From Planococcus kocurii (lineage in GTDB: Bacteria; Bacillota; Bacilli; Bacillales_A; Planococcaceae): a stretch of DNA of 64,000 nt. The notes under the pieces were generated by a model, which had not been told where the DNA came from, did no database searches, and worked only from the letters and a program-made list of their open reading frames with translations. Shown piece after piece: positions 16,526 through 25,225 of this stretch. Location: positions 1,116,001 to 1,180,000 of the forward strand of contig NZ_CP013661.2 in the NCBI RefSeq assembly GCF_001465835.2. The letters run 5' to 3'. The translations under genes and the position numbers were made by a program. The first letter of the stretch is position 1. Every line of letters begins with the position of its first letter.

Positions 16526-16631
16526 GCAAACCAACGGAGACTCCCGCGGGATAGCGAAGTGTCGAAATCCACTCGGGCGTTAAGCCCGAGTTAGTTCGGC
16601 GCAAGCCCGCAGGAAAGCGGAGTTGGTTTGC
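16526..16631. repeat. GC-rich repeat element with 10-bp terminal inverted repeats
   Basis: Perfect 10-bp ends GCAAACCAAC (16526-16535) and GTTGGTTTGC (16622-16631) enclose GGAGACTCCCGCGGG and CCCGCAGGAAAGCGGA, i.e. the complementary-strand form of the GC-rich palindromes seen elsewhere in the window. An inner GGGCGTTAAGCCC hairpin is also present. It is about 106 bp long with no coding potential. The stretch 16362-16525 between elements is similar GC-rich non-coding sequence. Confidence 0.75.
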
Positions 16632-16690
16632 GGAATATTCTTTGTAAAATGATTTCTGTTATAAATCACAAGTCTAATTTACTCTAGTAA

Positions 16691-16722
16691 CAAAACAAAG
16701 TAGCACAGAGGCTACTTTGTTT
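16691..16722 (-). terminator. Rho-independent terminator after sugar-binding protein gene
   Basis: A 12-bp perfect stem AAACAAAGTAGC/GCTACTTTGTTT followed by T-rich sequence on the minus strand. It separates the binding protein transcript from malFG. Confidence 0.85.
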
Positions 16723-16753
16723 GAAACACTCATAATGATTGATCACTTGCTAC

Positions 16754-18058
16754 TTATTTAGCTCTTTCTGTCTTCCATGCTTCTTTAGCAGACTCCATGA
16801 CCTCGTCCCAAGTAGCTTCTTCGCTCAAGTATTTCTGAATGTTCGAACCCAGTACATCTTCACCCCATCCAGTTGGATAGCCCATGAAGACCCAGCCAAT
16901 GGTGTTCCCTGATTCAGATGCTTCATAGATAGCTTTCGACATTGGATCAGAAATTTTCGATGTGTCGTAACCTTCGTAAGCTGGAATGAATTTAAAGTCT
17001 TCTACCACAGCTTTTTTCCCTTCATCTGAAGTATATAACCAGTCTAAAAATGCTTTCGATTCTTCTATCACTGCTTCGTCAGCTTTTTTGTTTACGCCCC
17101 AATACATCGGTACGCCAACTGGTATTCCTGTATCTTCTACGCCTTCAACTGGGATTGGCATAAGGCCGATTCCATTGTCTGCAAGTTCTTGGTCGATGCC
17201 AGCGATTGAGCCGTAAGCCCAGTTTCCTTGTTGGATAATCGCTACGCGCTCAAGTGAGAACAACTCTTCAACTTGTTGCGAGTAATCAAGACTAACTGTT
17301 GGTTGTTTCGAGTATTCATTTTGCAAATCAACGATTTTCTTAAAGCCTTCTCCATATTTAAACTCCACAGACTCCGCATCAAATGCCGTTAATACATTGT
17401 TATCGAATTCCGGTGCTAAGAAGGTGTTTGATAAGTGAAGTCCCGTTACCCACGTTTCTTTACCCGGGAAAGCGAACACTGATTCAAGACCAAGCTCGTC
17501 TTTTTTCGAATCCAATGTTTTCACAGCTTCTTCAAGTGATGCATAATCCGTGATTGATGCAGGATCAATTCCAGCTTCTTCAAAGAGACGCGTGTTGTAA
17601 ATAAAGCCGTATCCTTCTTGGTTGTATGGCAGTCCAAGTACTTCAGACTCAACTGTTACGCCGTCAAGTGTGCCTTCAAGAGCTGCGCCTGAAGCTGCTG
17701 TGTCTGTTAAATCTGCTAAGTTATCTTTCCAGTCCGCTACATCTTGAGGTCCGCCGATGTTAAAGATTGCAGGTTCGTTACCAGATGCAAAGCGTGAGCG
17801 AAGTGCTGCGCCGTAATCTTCTCCTCCACCAACTGTTGTAATTTCGATGTTAACGTCTGGGTTTTCTTTTTCATAAAGTGCAACAACGTCTTCAAACTGC
17901 TCTTTAAATTCCACTTTGAATTGGAAAATATCAACTGTAACTTGTTCGCCTTCAGATCCTGACCCTTCTTTTTCTCCGTCACTACTGCATCCTGCTAAAA
18001 CTGCTGCCGATAGCATCAATGACGCCACAAGTCCCTTGCTAAACGTTAACTCCTTCAT
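16754..18058 (-). CDS. Extracellular sugar-binding lipoprotein of ABC transporter (MalE type)
   Basis: A 434-residue lipoprotein: basic n-region, hydrophobic segment and lipobox LAGC with the lipidated Cys near residue 24, then a Ser/Glu/Gly-rich linker and a family-1 solute-binding domain. I chose the ATG at 18058 because AAGGGGGAA precedes it and it gives a normal signal peptide; an upstream ATG at 18109 would add 17 residues that spoil it. It delivers alpha-glucosides to the MalF/MalG permease. It follows glucokinase but is separated by a terminator and its own regulatory region with two LacI/CcpA-type sites. Confidence 0.93.
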   Translation of the reverse strand: MKELTFSKGLVASLMLSAAVLAGCSSDGEKEGSGSEGEQVTVDIFQFKVEFKEQFEDVVALYEKENPDVNIEITTVGGGEDYGAALRSRFASGNEPAIFNIGGPQDVADWKDNLADLTDTAASGAALEGTLDGVTVESEVLGLPYNQEGYGFIYNTRLFEEAGIDPASITDYASLEEAVKTLDSKKDELGLESVFAFPGKETWVTGLHLSNTFLAPEFDNNVLTAFDAESVEFKYGEGFKKIVDLQNEYSKQPTVSLDYSQQVEELFSLERVAIIQQGNWAYGSIAGIDQELADNGIGLMPIPVEGVEDTGIPVGVPMYWGVNKKADEAVIEESKAFLDWLYTSDEGKKAVVEDFKFIPAYEGYDTSKISDPMSKAIYEASESGNTIGWVFMGYPTGWGEDVLGSNIQKYLSEEATWDEVMESAKEAWKTERAK

Positions 18059-18083
18059 CTGTAATTCCCCCTTTAAATTTGTA

Positions 18084-18099
18084 GTGCAAACGATTGCAC
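18084..18099. promoter_or_regulatory. LacI/CcpA-type operator before binding-protein gene
   Basis: GTGCAA-ACGA-TTGCAC is a dyad with perfect 6-bp arms and a central CG, 26 bp upstream of the ATG. It matches the cre consensus except at the first base and could equally be the operator of the LacI regulator at 13255. Confidence 0.65.
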
Positions 18100-18170
18100 A
18101 AAACTGCAAATAAAAAATGGAAACGGACTGGTTCGTGTTCCCAATAATTAATTAGTTGTATCATATCATC

Positions 18171-18185
18171 ATGAAAACGTTTGCA
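18171..18185. promoter_or_regulatory. cre (CcpA) site
   Basis: ATGAAAACGTTTGCA matches the cre consensus WTGNAANCGNWNNCW at every defined position. It lies ~115 bp upstream of the binding-protein start. Catabolite control is inferred. Confidence 0.7.
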
Positions 18186-18226
18186 CAAGATGTCTTTTAC
18201 AAATAAATTGAATTTTTTTATTTTTA

Positions 18227-18255
18227 TAAAAGAGAGTAGACCAAGGTCCACTCTC
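18227..18255 (-). terminator. Rho-independent terminator after glucokinase
   Basis: Stem GAGAGT-GGACC/GGTCT-ACTCTC with a 2-bp loop followed by TTTTAT on the minus strand, 23 bp after the glucokinase stop. Confidence 0.8.
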
Positions 18256-18277
18256 CTTTCCGTTGAATTATTACTAG

Positions 18278-19144
18278 TTACAGCACCAATAACGCCGCTC
18301 CTAAAATACCCGCATCGTTTTCAAAACGTGCTACTTCAACTTCTACCGGATTGAGTAATCCGGTCTCTAATTTTTGTTGAAGTTCTTCCATCCACATAGC
18401 TGCCGCTTCTGAAACGCCTCCACCAATAATGACCATTTCCATGTCAAACACAGCTTGTAAACTACTAATGACAAGTGCTAAGTCTGTTGTAAATCCGTCG
18501 ACTACTTTCTGTGCACTTGGATTGGTAGTTGCTTGTTGAAACAGTTCTGGAGGTGACATGTGAAGGCCAGCTTCTTTAATCCGGCGCTCGAGTGCAGTAC
18601 CCGATACATACATTTCGCTGCAGCCTAATCTGCCACAAGCACATGTGACGCCATTTGGGTGGAGGATCATGTGGCCCAGTTCTGCCGCACCTCCGTGAGG
18701 TCCGCCACTTAATAACTTGCCATCCCACAACACACCACCGCCAAGACCTGTTCCAAGTGTTAACACAACTACACGATTTAACCCTTGTGCGGCACCAAAC
18801 TTCGCTTCTGCAAGGGCTACCACATTGGCGTCATTTTCAACTTCGACGCGTTTTCCTGTTGCTTTTTCGAGCCATTCTTTAACGGGTGTATTGCTCCATC
18901 CTGGCAATGTGTCAGCCGAATAAATAACTTTCCCTTGTTTTGGATCGACAAAGCCATGTGTCCCTATGCCGATTGCTTGAACATCTGGATGTTCTGCCAA
19001 AATTCGCATGATATTTTCTTCAAGATAAGGATACAGTGGGATGTTCGTTGGAATTTTTTCCTCGTATAAAATTTGTCCGCTCGAATTAATGATTCCTAAT
19101 CGAATTTTGGTGCCACCAATATCGACTCCTAATACTTTTTCCAT
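18278..19144 (-). CDS. glcK: ROK-family glucokinase
   Basis: A 288-residue ROK kinase. The phosphate loop GVDIGGTKIRLG (5-16) and the ROK signature around GTGLGGGVLWDGKLLSGG are present, as are the catalytic Asp in ENDAN and the zinc-binding set GH...CACGRLGC (~155-180). It phosphorylates the glucose released by the two GH13 enzymes. It lies 23 bp downstream of malL and was probably transcribed with it. It could act on another hexose; glucokinase is the best fit from context. Confidence 0.88.
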   Translation of the reverse strand: MEKVLGVDIGGTKIRLGIINSSGQILYEEKIPTNIPLYPYLEENIMRILAEHPDVQAIGIGTHGFVDPKQGKVIYSADTLPGWSNTPVKEWLEKATGKRVEVENDANVVALAEAKFGAAQGLNRVVVLTLGTGLGGGVLWDGKLLSGGPHGGAAELGHMILHPNGVTCACGRLGCSEMYVSGTALERRIKEAGLHMSPPELFQQATTNPSAQKVVDGFTTDLALVISSLQAVFDMEMVIIGGGVSEAAAMWMEELQQKLETGLLNPVEVEVARFENDAGILGAALLVL

Positions 19145-19167
19145 GGCTCCTCCTTATGATCTTCGTT

Positions 19168-20760
19168 TTATTGTTGATAATACACCATTGCTTCATATGG
19201 CTTGAGTACCCATTCGTCTTCGTCCGTGTGACGAGGATAGTTGCCAATTATTTTTTTGCCTTCTAGTCGTGTAATACGTTTAGATTTACTTGAAAAGTTG
19301 CAGTAGACGGTCAAGGTCTCATCCTGCCAAGAACGTCGATATGCAAATAATTCTTCGTCTTCACGATGCAATAACGTAAAATCTCCGTATGTGATGATAT
19401 CCATATTCTTTCGCAAAGCAATTAGTTTTTTGTAATACTGAAAGATTGAATTTGGATCACGGTACTTTAACGCATTGATTTCTGTGTAATTTGGATTAAC
19501 TTGAATCCACGGCGTACCGGTACTGAAACCACCATTTTCCTCATCTGACCATTGCATTGGTGTTCTCGCATTATCTCGGCCTTTCGTATAAATCTTCTTC
19601 ATGATGTCATCGTGTGACACGCCAGCTTGTTGTTTTTCTTTGTACATATTCAGTGTTTCGATGTCTTTGTATGCAGCAATAGAGCCAAACTTTACATTCG
19701 TCATGCCTAGTTCTTCGCCTTGGTAAATATACGGCGTCCCTTGCATAAAATGAAGACACGTGGCAAGCATCTTAGCTGATTCAACCCGCCATTGTTGATC
19801 GTTGCCAAAACGCGACACAATACGCGGCTGGTCGTGGTTGTTCCAGTACAAACTATTCCAGCCTTCGTCGTGTAATCCGTGTTGCCATTTTTCTAGATTC
19901 TCTTTTAAGTCGATTAAATCGAGCGGTTTTAAATCCCATTTTTCGCCGGATGCTTGGTCAAGATCCATATGCTCAAATGTGAAAATCATATTGAGTTCTT
20001 GATTTTGTGCTGCGGTATAATCGCGTGCTTCTTTCGGCGTTGTGCCTGGTGATTCACCAACTGTGACGATGTCGTATTGAGACAACACTTGTTTATTCAT
20101 TTCTTTTAAATAGGTGTGAACATTGGGACCGTTCATAAATTGACTGCTGCCATCGCCGTTTGGTGCGTCTTTCATCTGTGGATCTTTTGAAATCATATTA
20201 ATGACATCCATCCGGAAGCCATCAACGCCTTTGTCGAGCCACCATCGCATCATTTGGTAAACGGCGTTACGCAATTCTGGATTTTCCCAGTTTAAATCAG
20301 GCTGTTTTTTAGAAAACAAATGTAAGTAATATTGGTTTCGCTCTTCATGGAAGTCCCAAGCGAGGCCACCAAAAAACGAACGCCAATTGGTTGGTTGATC
20401 GCGCCATATGTAAAAATCGGGATGGTCTGAAAACCAAGCATGTTCATCAGATGTGTGATTAACGACTAAGTCCATGACCAATTTCATTCCCCGTGCATGA
20501 ACTTGGTTTAACAACTCATCAAAATCAGTCATCGTTCCAAACTCATTCATAATTTTGTAGTAATCACGAATGTCGTAGCCATTGTCATCATTCGGAGAAT
20601 CATACACTGGAGACAACCAGAGAATGTCTACACCCAGTTCTGACAAATAATCGAGCTTCTGGATAATGCCTTGAATATCGCCGATTCCGTCGCCGTTTGA
20701 ATCCATAAAACTCCGTGGGTAAATTTGATACACCGTCGATTTTTTCCACCATTCTGTCAT
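19168..20760 (-). CDS. malL: Oligo-1,6-glucosidase (GH13, MalL type)
   Basis: A 530-residue cytosolic GH13 enzyme with all four conserved regions: DLVVNHTSDEHAW, GFRMDVINM (nucleophile Asp), TVGESPGT (acid Glu) and YWNNHDQPR. GFRMDVINM and NNHDQPR are the forms found in MalL-type oligo-1,6-glucosidases and sucrase-isomaltase-like glucosidases. It hydrolyses alpha-1,6 (and often alpha-1,4) bonds at non-reducing ends. First gene of a malL-glcK unit, with a promoter at 20801-20828. Confidence 0.9.
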   Translation of the reverse strand: MTEWWKKSTVYQIYPRSFMDSNGDGIGDIQGIIQKLDYLSELGVDILWLSPVYDSPNDDNGYDIRDYYKIMNEFGTMTDFDELLNQVHARGMKLVMDLVVNHTSDEHAWFSDHPDFYIWRDQPTNWRSFFGGLAWDFHEERNQYYLHLFSKKQPDLNWENPELRNAVYQMMRWWLDKGVDGFRMDVINMISKDPQMKDAPNGDGSSQFMNGPNVHTYLKEMNKQVLSQYDIVTVGESPGTTPKEARDYTAAQNQELNMIFTFEHMDLDQASGEKWDLKPLDLIDLKENLEKWQHGLHDEGWNSLYWNNHDQPRIVSRFGNDQQWRVESAKMLATCLHFMQGTPYIYQGEELGMTNVKFGSIAAYKDIETLNMYKEKQQAGVSHDDIMKKIYTKGRDNARTPMQWSDEENGGFSTGTPWIQVNPNYTEINALKYRDPNSIFQYYKKLIALRKNMDIITYGDFTLLHREDEELFAYRRSWQDETLTVYCNFSSKSKRITRLEGKKIIGNYPRHTDEDEWVLKPYEAMVYYQQ

Positions 20761-20800
20761 GACGCCGCCTCTTTTCTCGTAAAGTGAATACTATTCTAAC

Positions 20801-20828
20801 ATCATACAGCAATCTTCTAAATTGCCAA
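20801..20828 (-). promoter_or_regulatory. Sigma-A-type promoter for malL-glcK
   Basis: On the minus strand TTGGCA (20823-20828), a 16-bp spacer and TATGAT (20801-20806), about 40 bp upstream of the malL start codon. Confidence 0.5.
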
Positions 20829-20959
20829 CCATGAATTTAAACAAGAGAATCTTGAAAGCTGTCTACTTCTCTTCGTTCCAACGGCAAGCTGACTTTATTG
20901 TATAATGAATGAATTATGCACGTTTTCAGAATCGTAAAACTCATGAAAAGAGGTACCAA

Positions 20960-21847
20960 ATGATTACGCAACTAAAAGAAATCTATCCTTCTCTTCAACT
21001 GCTTGAACATGGCATGCCGCCTGCTGACTTTTCTTTTAAATGGTTTGTTTCTACAGACGGTACGATTATTGGCATTCATGAAACAGAGCTATCGCCGCGA
21101 GACTTGGCATTACTCACCACCTTTTTGGCGCCTTATAACCCGTCATTTCCTATGCTCACAGCTGACGAAAAAAACTGGTTTGCTGCAGTCGATTCCACAA
21201 CTCCTGATAACTCAAGCTTTGCTTTGCCTTCTGCTTTTCGTTTTGTTCATTTTACAATTCAAGAAAAACAAATCAGTCCACTTGCTTTTAAACAAGCCGT
21301 GACTGATTTTTATGCGCAACCTGTCTCTATTCTTTGGCAAAACGATCACCAAGGCATTCTGGTGGAATACGTCTCAAAAGAAGATGAGGCACTTTCCTAC
21401 GAAGAAATTATTGATGTATTGATGAGTGATTTGTACATCAACATTCACTTTTTTGTCGGTCCGCTTCGGACAAGTTTAGAAGGGGTGTCTCGTCATTACC
21501 GCACGATGATTGAGGGAGCTAACATAACTAGTCTTTATTCCACTCGCGCGGTAGTAAGTTATACAGACGCTGTGCCGTATTTCTTGTTGCACCAAACCGA
21601 TGCGACACTTCAAGATGAAATTAAACAGTCGGTGTTGCAAGTTTACCAAGACGATGAAGAAACCATGAACATGATTTACGTATTTGTTCGTCACAACTTA
21701 AACTTATCTGAAACCGCAAAAGCCTTGCATATGCATCGCAATAGCTTGCAGTATCGTTTCGATCGATTTTATGAACAGACCGGCATTGATGTACGAAAAT
21801 TTCAAGGCGCACTAGCTGTATACATAGCTTTTTTAATCAAAAAGTAA
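20960..21847 (+). CDS. PucR/CdaR-type helix-turn-helix regulator
   Basis: A 295-residue regulator. The C-terminal ~55 residues (FVRHNLNLSETAKALHMHRNSLQYRFDRF) form the HTH_30 DNA-binding domain of PucR/CdaR proteins. The N-terminal ~230 residues lack a recognisable sugar-diacid sensor and may hold a divergent GAF/GGDEF-like fold. AGAGGT lies ~6 bp before the ATG at 20960; an upstream ATG at 20909 lacks a site. It sits directly upstream of the MsmX-type ATPase gene and divergent from malL, so control of sugar uptake is plausible, but the inducer is unknown. Confidence 0.82.
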   Translation: MITQLKEIYPSLQLLEHGMPPADFSFKWFVSTDGTIIGIHETELSPRDLALLTTFLAPYNPSFPMLTADEKNWFAAVDSTTPDNSSFALPSAFRFVHFTIQEKQISPLAFKQAVTDFYAQPVSILWQNDHQGILVEYVSKEDEALSYEEIIDVLMSDLYINIHFFVGPLRTSLEGVSRHYRTMIEGANITSLYSTRAVVSYTDAVPYFLLHQTDATLQDEIKQSVLQVYQDDEETMNMIYVFVRHNLNLSETAKALHMHRNSLQYRFDRFYEQTGIDVRKFQGALAVYIAFLIKK

Positions 21848-21955
21848 AAGTGCACAAAAATAGCGTTGTATTTTTAGGCATTGTTGATATTTCCTTGCCT
21901 TCGGTTGTTCGGTAAGCTGTGAAGCAACGACAAAGAAATCATTGGAGGAAATCAT

Positions 21956-23053
21956 ATGACAGGCTTAACGTTAGTTAATATTAAAAAAGAGTACGAAAAA
22001 GGCGTTGTTTCCGTACAAGATTTCAACTTAGAAATTCGCGATAAAGAATTTTTGGTATTGGTGGGTCCTTCGGGATGTGGGAAATCTACAACGCTGCGGA
22101 TGATTGCAGGGCTCGAAGACATCACTGAAGGCGATTTGTTTATCGGTGACAAACGTGTCAATGATGTCTCGCCAAAAGACCGTGACATCGCAATGGTGTT
22201 CCAAAACTACGCATTGTATCCGCACATGACTGTCTATGAAAATATGGCGTTTAGTTTAAAGCTGCGCAAAATGAAAAAAGACGAGATTAAAGCACGAGTT
22301 GCCAATGCTTCTAAAATTTTAGGCTTGGATGATTACTTAAACCGCAAACCAAAAGCGTTGTCTGGCGGGCAACGTCAACGTGTTGCACTTGGTCGTGCCA
22401 TTGTTCGCGACGCCAAGGTCTTTTTAATGGATGAACCTTTATCAAACTTGGATGCAAAATTGCGTGTGCAAATGCGTGCGGAAATTCAGAAGTTACATCG
22501 TCGCTTGCAAACCACTACGGTATACGTAACACATGATCAAACTGAAGCCATGACAATGGCAACGCGTTTAGTGGTGATGAAAGATGGCTTTATCCAACAA
22601 GTCGGTACACCTAAAGAAGTATACGACTTGCCAGAAAATATGTTTGTGGGTGGATTTATTGGGTCCCCATCAATGAACTTCTTGCGTGGCAAACTCGTTG
22701 GCAACCAATTTATCATGGGCGACATTTCTATTTTCATCCCCGATGGCAAATTGAACGTTCTCAAAGACAAAGGCTACGACAACAAAGAGTTAATCCTTGG
22801 CATTCGTCCAGAAGATATTCACGACGAACCGCTATTTTTAGAACATTCGCCACAGACCAAACTACAAGCCTATATTGATGTCGCTGAACTGATGGGTGCA
22901 GAAATTATTTTGTACTCGAAAGTCAACGACCAAGATTTTGTGGCGCGAGTTGATTCACGTTTTAATGTGGAAGCTGATTCGACGATTGACATGGCATTCG
23001 ATATGAATAAAGCCCATTTCTTCGACAGTGAAACGGAATTACGTATTCGTTAA
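21956..23053 (+). CDS. msmX: MsmX/UgpC-type sugar ABC transporter ATPase
   Basis: A 365-residue ATPase with Walker [10 protein letters not shown], signature LSGGQRQR, Walker [14 protein letters not shown] and H-loop THDQTEAM, followed by the C-terminal TOBE/regulatory domain typical of CUT1 ATPases. In Bacillales one such MsmX protein energises several sugar permeases. The MalFG permease of this window has no ATPase gene of its own, so this is its likely partner. GGAGG lies 7 bp before the ATG. Its own terminator has been split by an IS. Confidence 0.92.
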   Translation: MTGLTLVNIKKEYEKGVVSVQDFNLEIRDKEFLVLVGPSGCGKSTTLRMIAGLEDITEGDLFIGDKRVNDVSPKDRDIAMVFQNYALYPHMTVYENMAFSLKLRKMKKDEIKARVANASKILGLDDYLNRKPKALSGGQRQRVALGRAIVRDAKVFLMDEPLSNLDAKLRVQMRAEIQKLHRRLQTTTVYVTHDQTEAMTMATRLVVMKDGFIQQVGTPKEVYDLPENMFVGGFIGSPSMNFLRGKLVGNQFIMGDISIFIPDGKLNVLKDKGYDNKELILGIRPEDIHDEPLFLEHSPQTKLQAYIDVAELMGAEIILYSKVNDQDFVARVDSRFNVEADSTIDMAFDMNKAHFFDSETELRIR

Positions 23054-23072
23054 TCATACGTATTCGCTTGCA

Positions 23073-23086
23073 AAAACCCTCACCGA
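23073..23086 (+). terminator. Left half of msmX terminator, interrupted by IS
   Basis: AAAACCCTCACCGA here is perfectly complementary to TCGGTGAGGGTTTT at 24384-24397 on the far side of the IS. Removing the IS and one copy of the TAC duplication restores a 14-bp stem with a 7-nt loop and a T-run, 19 bp after the msmX stop. Confidence 0.85.
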
Positions 23087-23128
23087 GTACTGAACTGACC
23101 CGGTAATATGAGACACAAGAAAAAACAC

Positions 23129-23980
23129 CTAGGCTGCCATTGTCCGATATTCAATCGGGGAATGGCAGTTTAATTTTTGGAACGGTCGGATGTAGTTGTA
23201 ATAATACATGTAATCCTCTACTTTTTGTTGTACAATGTCATTGGTTAGATGCACCCTTTCCTGGGTGTAGAATTCTTCCGACTTTAGCGAGGAGTGGAAG
23301 GATTCGATGACGGCGTTATCAAAGCAGTTTCCTTTGCGGGACATGCTGGTGATAATGCCGTTTTCTTTTGCCGTCACTTGAAACACACGAGATTTATACT
23401 GGGCGCCCTGATCACTGTGTAAAATGGTTCCGGCCGTCTTCCGTTTCCGGCAAGCCATTTCAAGTGTATCCACCACAAGCTGGGCATTTTGTGTATCACT
23501 GACTTTGTAGGCAATCACTTCGTTGTTGTATAAATCCAGAATCGTTGACAAGTAAAGCATGCTTTCCCCGAAGGGAAGATACGTAATATCTGTCACCCAC
23601 TTTTGATTAGGGGCATCCGCTTTAAAATTTTGCTCTAACAGATTCGGAACCACCAAATTGCTTTCACCAGCCATCTTCTTGGCCCGTTTCGGTTTGACCC
23701 GACACTGGCTGTTGTATTTCTGCATGATTCGCTGCACCGTTTTTCGATCAACGATCGTGCCACTATTTTTCAATAAGCCTTTCACCGTTCGGTGACCTAC
23801 CCGGAACTTCAGTTGTTCACAAATCGCGATAATCTCTTTCTCCAATTCTGTTTTCTCATACTTCTTCAGACGCCACCGATAGTAAGTAGGGCGTGGGACG
23901 CCCATGCATTCACAGATCGTTTTAATGGAATACTTCTTTTTAAAACAATCCACCAGTTCTACGAAGAGGGCCGGTTCCAC
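23129..23980 (-). CDS. IS3-family transposase OrfB (DDE integrase domain)
   Basis: A 283-residue protein with an N-terminal HTH_21 region (~25-75) and an rve integrase core with all three catalytic residues: WVTDITYL (D), LHSDQGAQY (D) and NCFDNAVIESFHSSLK (E). It overlaps orfA by 22 bp in the -1 frame. The overlap contains A3G5 (minus strand, 23980-23987), where programmed -1 slippage would yield the OrfAB transposase. The GTG at 23980 is its only nominal start. Confidence 0.93.
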   Translation of the reverse strand: MEPALFVELVDCFKKKYSIKTICECMGVPRPTYYRWRLKKYEKTELEKEIIAICEQLKFRVGHRTVKGLLKNSGTIVDRKTVQRIMQKYNSQCRVKPKRAKKMAGESNLVVPNLLEQNFKADAPNQKWVTDITYLPFGESMLYLSTILDLYNNEVIAYKVSDTQNAQLVVDTLEMACRKRKTAGTILHSDQGAQYKSRVFQVTAKENGIITSMSRKGNCFDNAVIESFHSSLKSEEFYTQERVHLTNDIVQQKVEDYMYYYNYIRPFQKLNCHSPIEYRTMAA

Positions 23981-24291
23981 CCCCTTTCCAGTTCCCGATA
24001 CTTTCCCATCAGTTCTTCTTTGATTTCGTAATACAGCACTTTTCTTTTCAATTCCTCCACTTCGCTCAACTCCGCGTTGTAACTATATTGTCTTCCTCCA
24101 GGTTGAGCCAGTCGGAATTCTTCTCCCTCTCGATGCCATTTCATCCACGTCTTGATCTGTGTTCTGTTCTTGATTCCATGAATCGCCATGATTTCGGCAT
24201 TGGTATAGTCACCACTAAGCTTCATCCGGATCACCTCTAACTTAATTTCCTCCGGATAAAATTGTTTTGTCGATCCCTTTTTTGAACCCAT
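23959..24291 (-). CDS. IS3-family transposase OrfA (helix-turn-helix)
   Basis: A 110-residue HTH_Tnp_1-type protein (FYPEEIKLEVIRMKLSGDYTNAEIMAIHGIKNRTQIKTW) with a C-terminal leucine-zipper-like helix (SEVEELKRKVLYYEIKEEL), as usual for IS3 OrfA. It binds the IS ends. The start at ATG 24291 is preceded by GGAAGTG and gives the usual OrfA length; an upstream ATG at 24360 lies too close to the IS end. Confidence 0.9.
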   Translation of the reverse strand: MGSKKGSTKQFYPEEIKLEVIRMKLSGDYTNAEIMAIHGIKNRTQIKTWMKWHREGEEFRLAQPGGRQYSYNAELSEVEELKRKVLYYEIKEELMGKYRELERGWNRPSS

Positions 24292-24436
24292 ACAGAAAAA
24301 CACTTCCAGTTTGTCGTTATAACTACATACGACGGTGGGGGTGTTTTTTCCTTGTCTCATTTTATTGGGTCACTCTATACTTGTCGGTGAGGGTTTTGAT
24401 TATGTTTCTAAAACTGGCTGTCCTAAATTTAATGAA

Positions 24437-24466
24437 TGAAAAAAAGCTACCCCATAGGGCAGCTTT
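24437..24466 (-). terminator. Rho-independent terminator after hydrolase gene
   Basis: Stem around AAAAGCT/AGCTTTT with an inner CCC/GGG pair, then a T-run on the minus strand just beyond the stop at 24470. Confidence 0.85.
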
Positions 24467-24469
24467 TGG

Positions 24470-25111
24470 TTAAAAGTTTTTGATTCCGGCGATGATTTGC
24501 TTTAACGCATCAATGGATTTGAGCGGATCGGTTTCACAATCCAATCGGTGGTTGATGTCTGGGAGTAATGTCGATTCTAAATTCGGGTTTGTTTTTAACA
24601 ATTCAAACGCACCGGCTGAGTAGTAGCGATCTTTGTCACCGATGTAGCATTGTGCTGGGTTTTTGCTGTTGACCATCGTGTTTAATACTTGTTCTTGGTT
24701 TAATAGCGGCGTCACCCATACTGCTTTGGCATCGCTAAATTCCGGACGCAGCATTTCCGCTCCCATTGCAATGGTGCCTAGTGACTTGCCGACGATGTAA
24801 AACGTTTGATAGTTTCTTCCTTTGAGTACTTCTCTTATGACTAAACGCACATCGTGAATAATGGCCTCGCTCAACTCTTCCATGGTAAAGCCATCATACG
24901 CATTGCTTGTGTATTGATAGTTCACACGCAATACATCGTAGTATTCATTTAAAAACATTTCTTCTGCAAAGTGAAATAACGGACTTTTCGTTGTATAGCC
25001 AGCACCTGGTAAAAAGATGGCTAATTTTTTTGTGTAGTCTTCAGTTAACATCACGGTATAAGGCACTTCAATCCCTTTGTAACCTGTGACTTTGTTGTTG
25101 ATTGCTTTCAT
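24470..25111 (-). CDS. Alpha/beta-hydrolase family protein
   Basis: A 213-residue cytosolic alpha/beta hydrolase. The nucleophile elbow is GKSLG (Ser near ~108), an Asp lies in the CYIGDKDRYYS segment (~160) and the His in DINHRLD (~190). GAGYTTKSPLFHF near residue 35 fits the oxyanion-side loop. The substrate is unknown. I chose the ATG at 25111 because AGGAG lies 8 bp upstream; a GTG three codons earlier sits too close to it. It is monocistronic between the IS and a divergent acetyltransferase gene. Confidence 0.8.
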   Translation of the reverse strand: MKAINNKVTGYKGIEVPYTVMLTEDYTKKLAIFLPGAGYTTKSPLFHFAEEMFLNEYYDVLRVNYQYTSNAYDGFTMEELSEAIIHDVRLVIREVLKGRNYQTFYIVGKSLGTIAMGAEMLRPEFSDAKAVWVTPLLNQEQVLNTMVNSKNPAQCYIGDKDRYYSAGAFELLKTNPNLESTLLPDINHRLDCETDPLKSIDALKQIIAGIKNF

Positions 25112-25225
25112 AAATCCCACTCCTGTCTTTCTTTAGTATAAAGAATATTCCATCAGTTTACGAACAATTTTTCAAATTGGCTGTGATACAATCGACTTAC
25201 TATGATTCTTTCGGGAGGGTACCCC

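Larger units (their letters stand above)
23091..24377 (-). mobile_element. IS3-family insertion sequence, complete
   Basis: A 1287-bp element with two overlapping genes (orfA, orfB) and imperfect terminal inverted repeats sharing TGACCC, ATGAGACA and AAAAAACACC. It is flanked by a 3-bp target duplication TAC (23088-23090 and 24378-24380). Both genes are intact and the DDE residues are present, so it may still be active. It lies in the loop of the msmX terminator. Confidence 0.92.
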
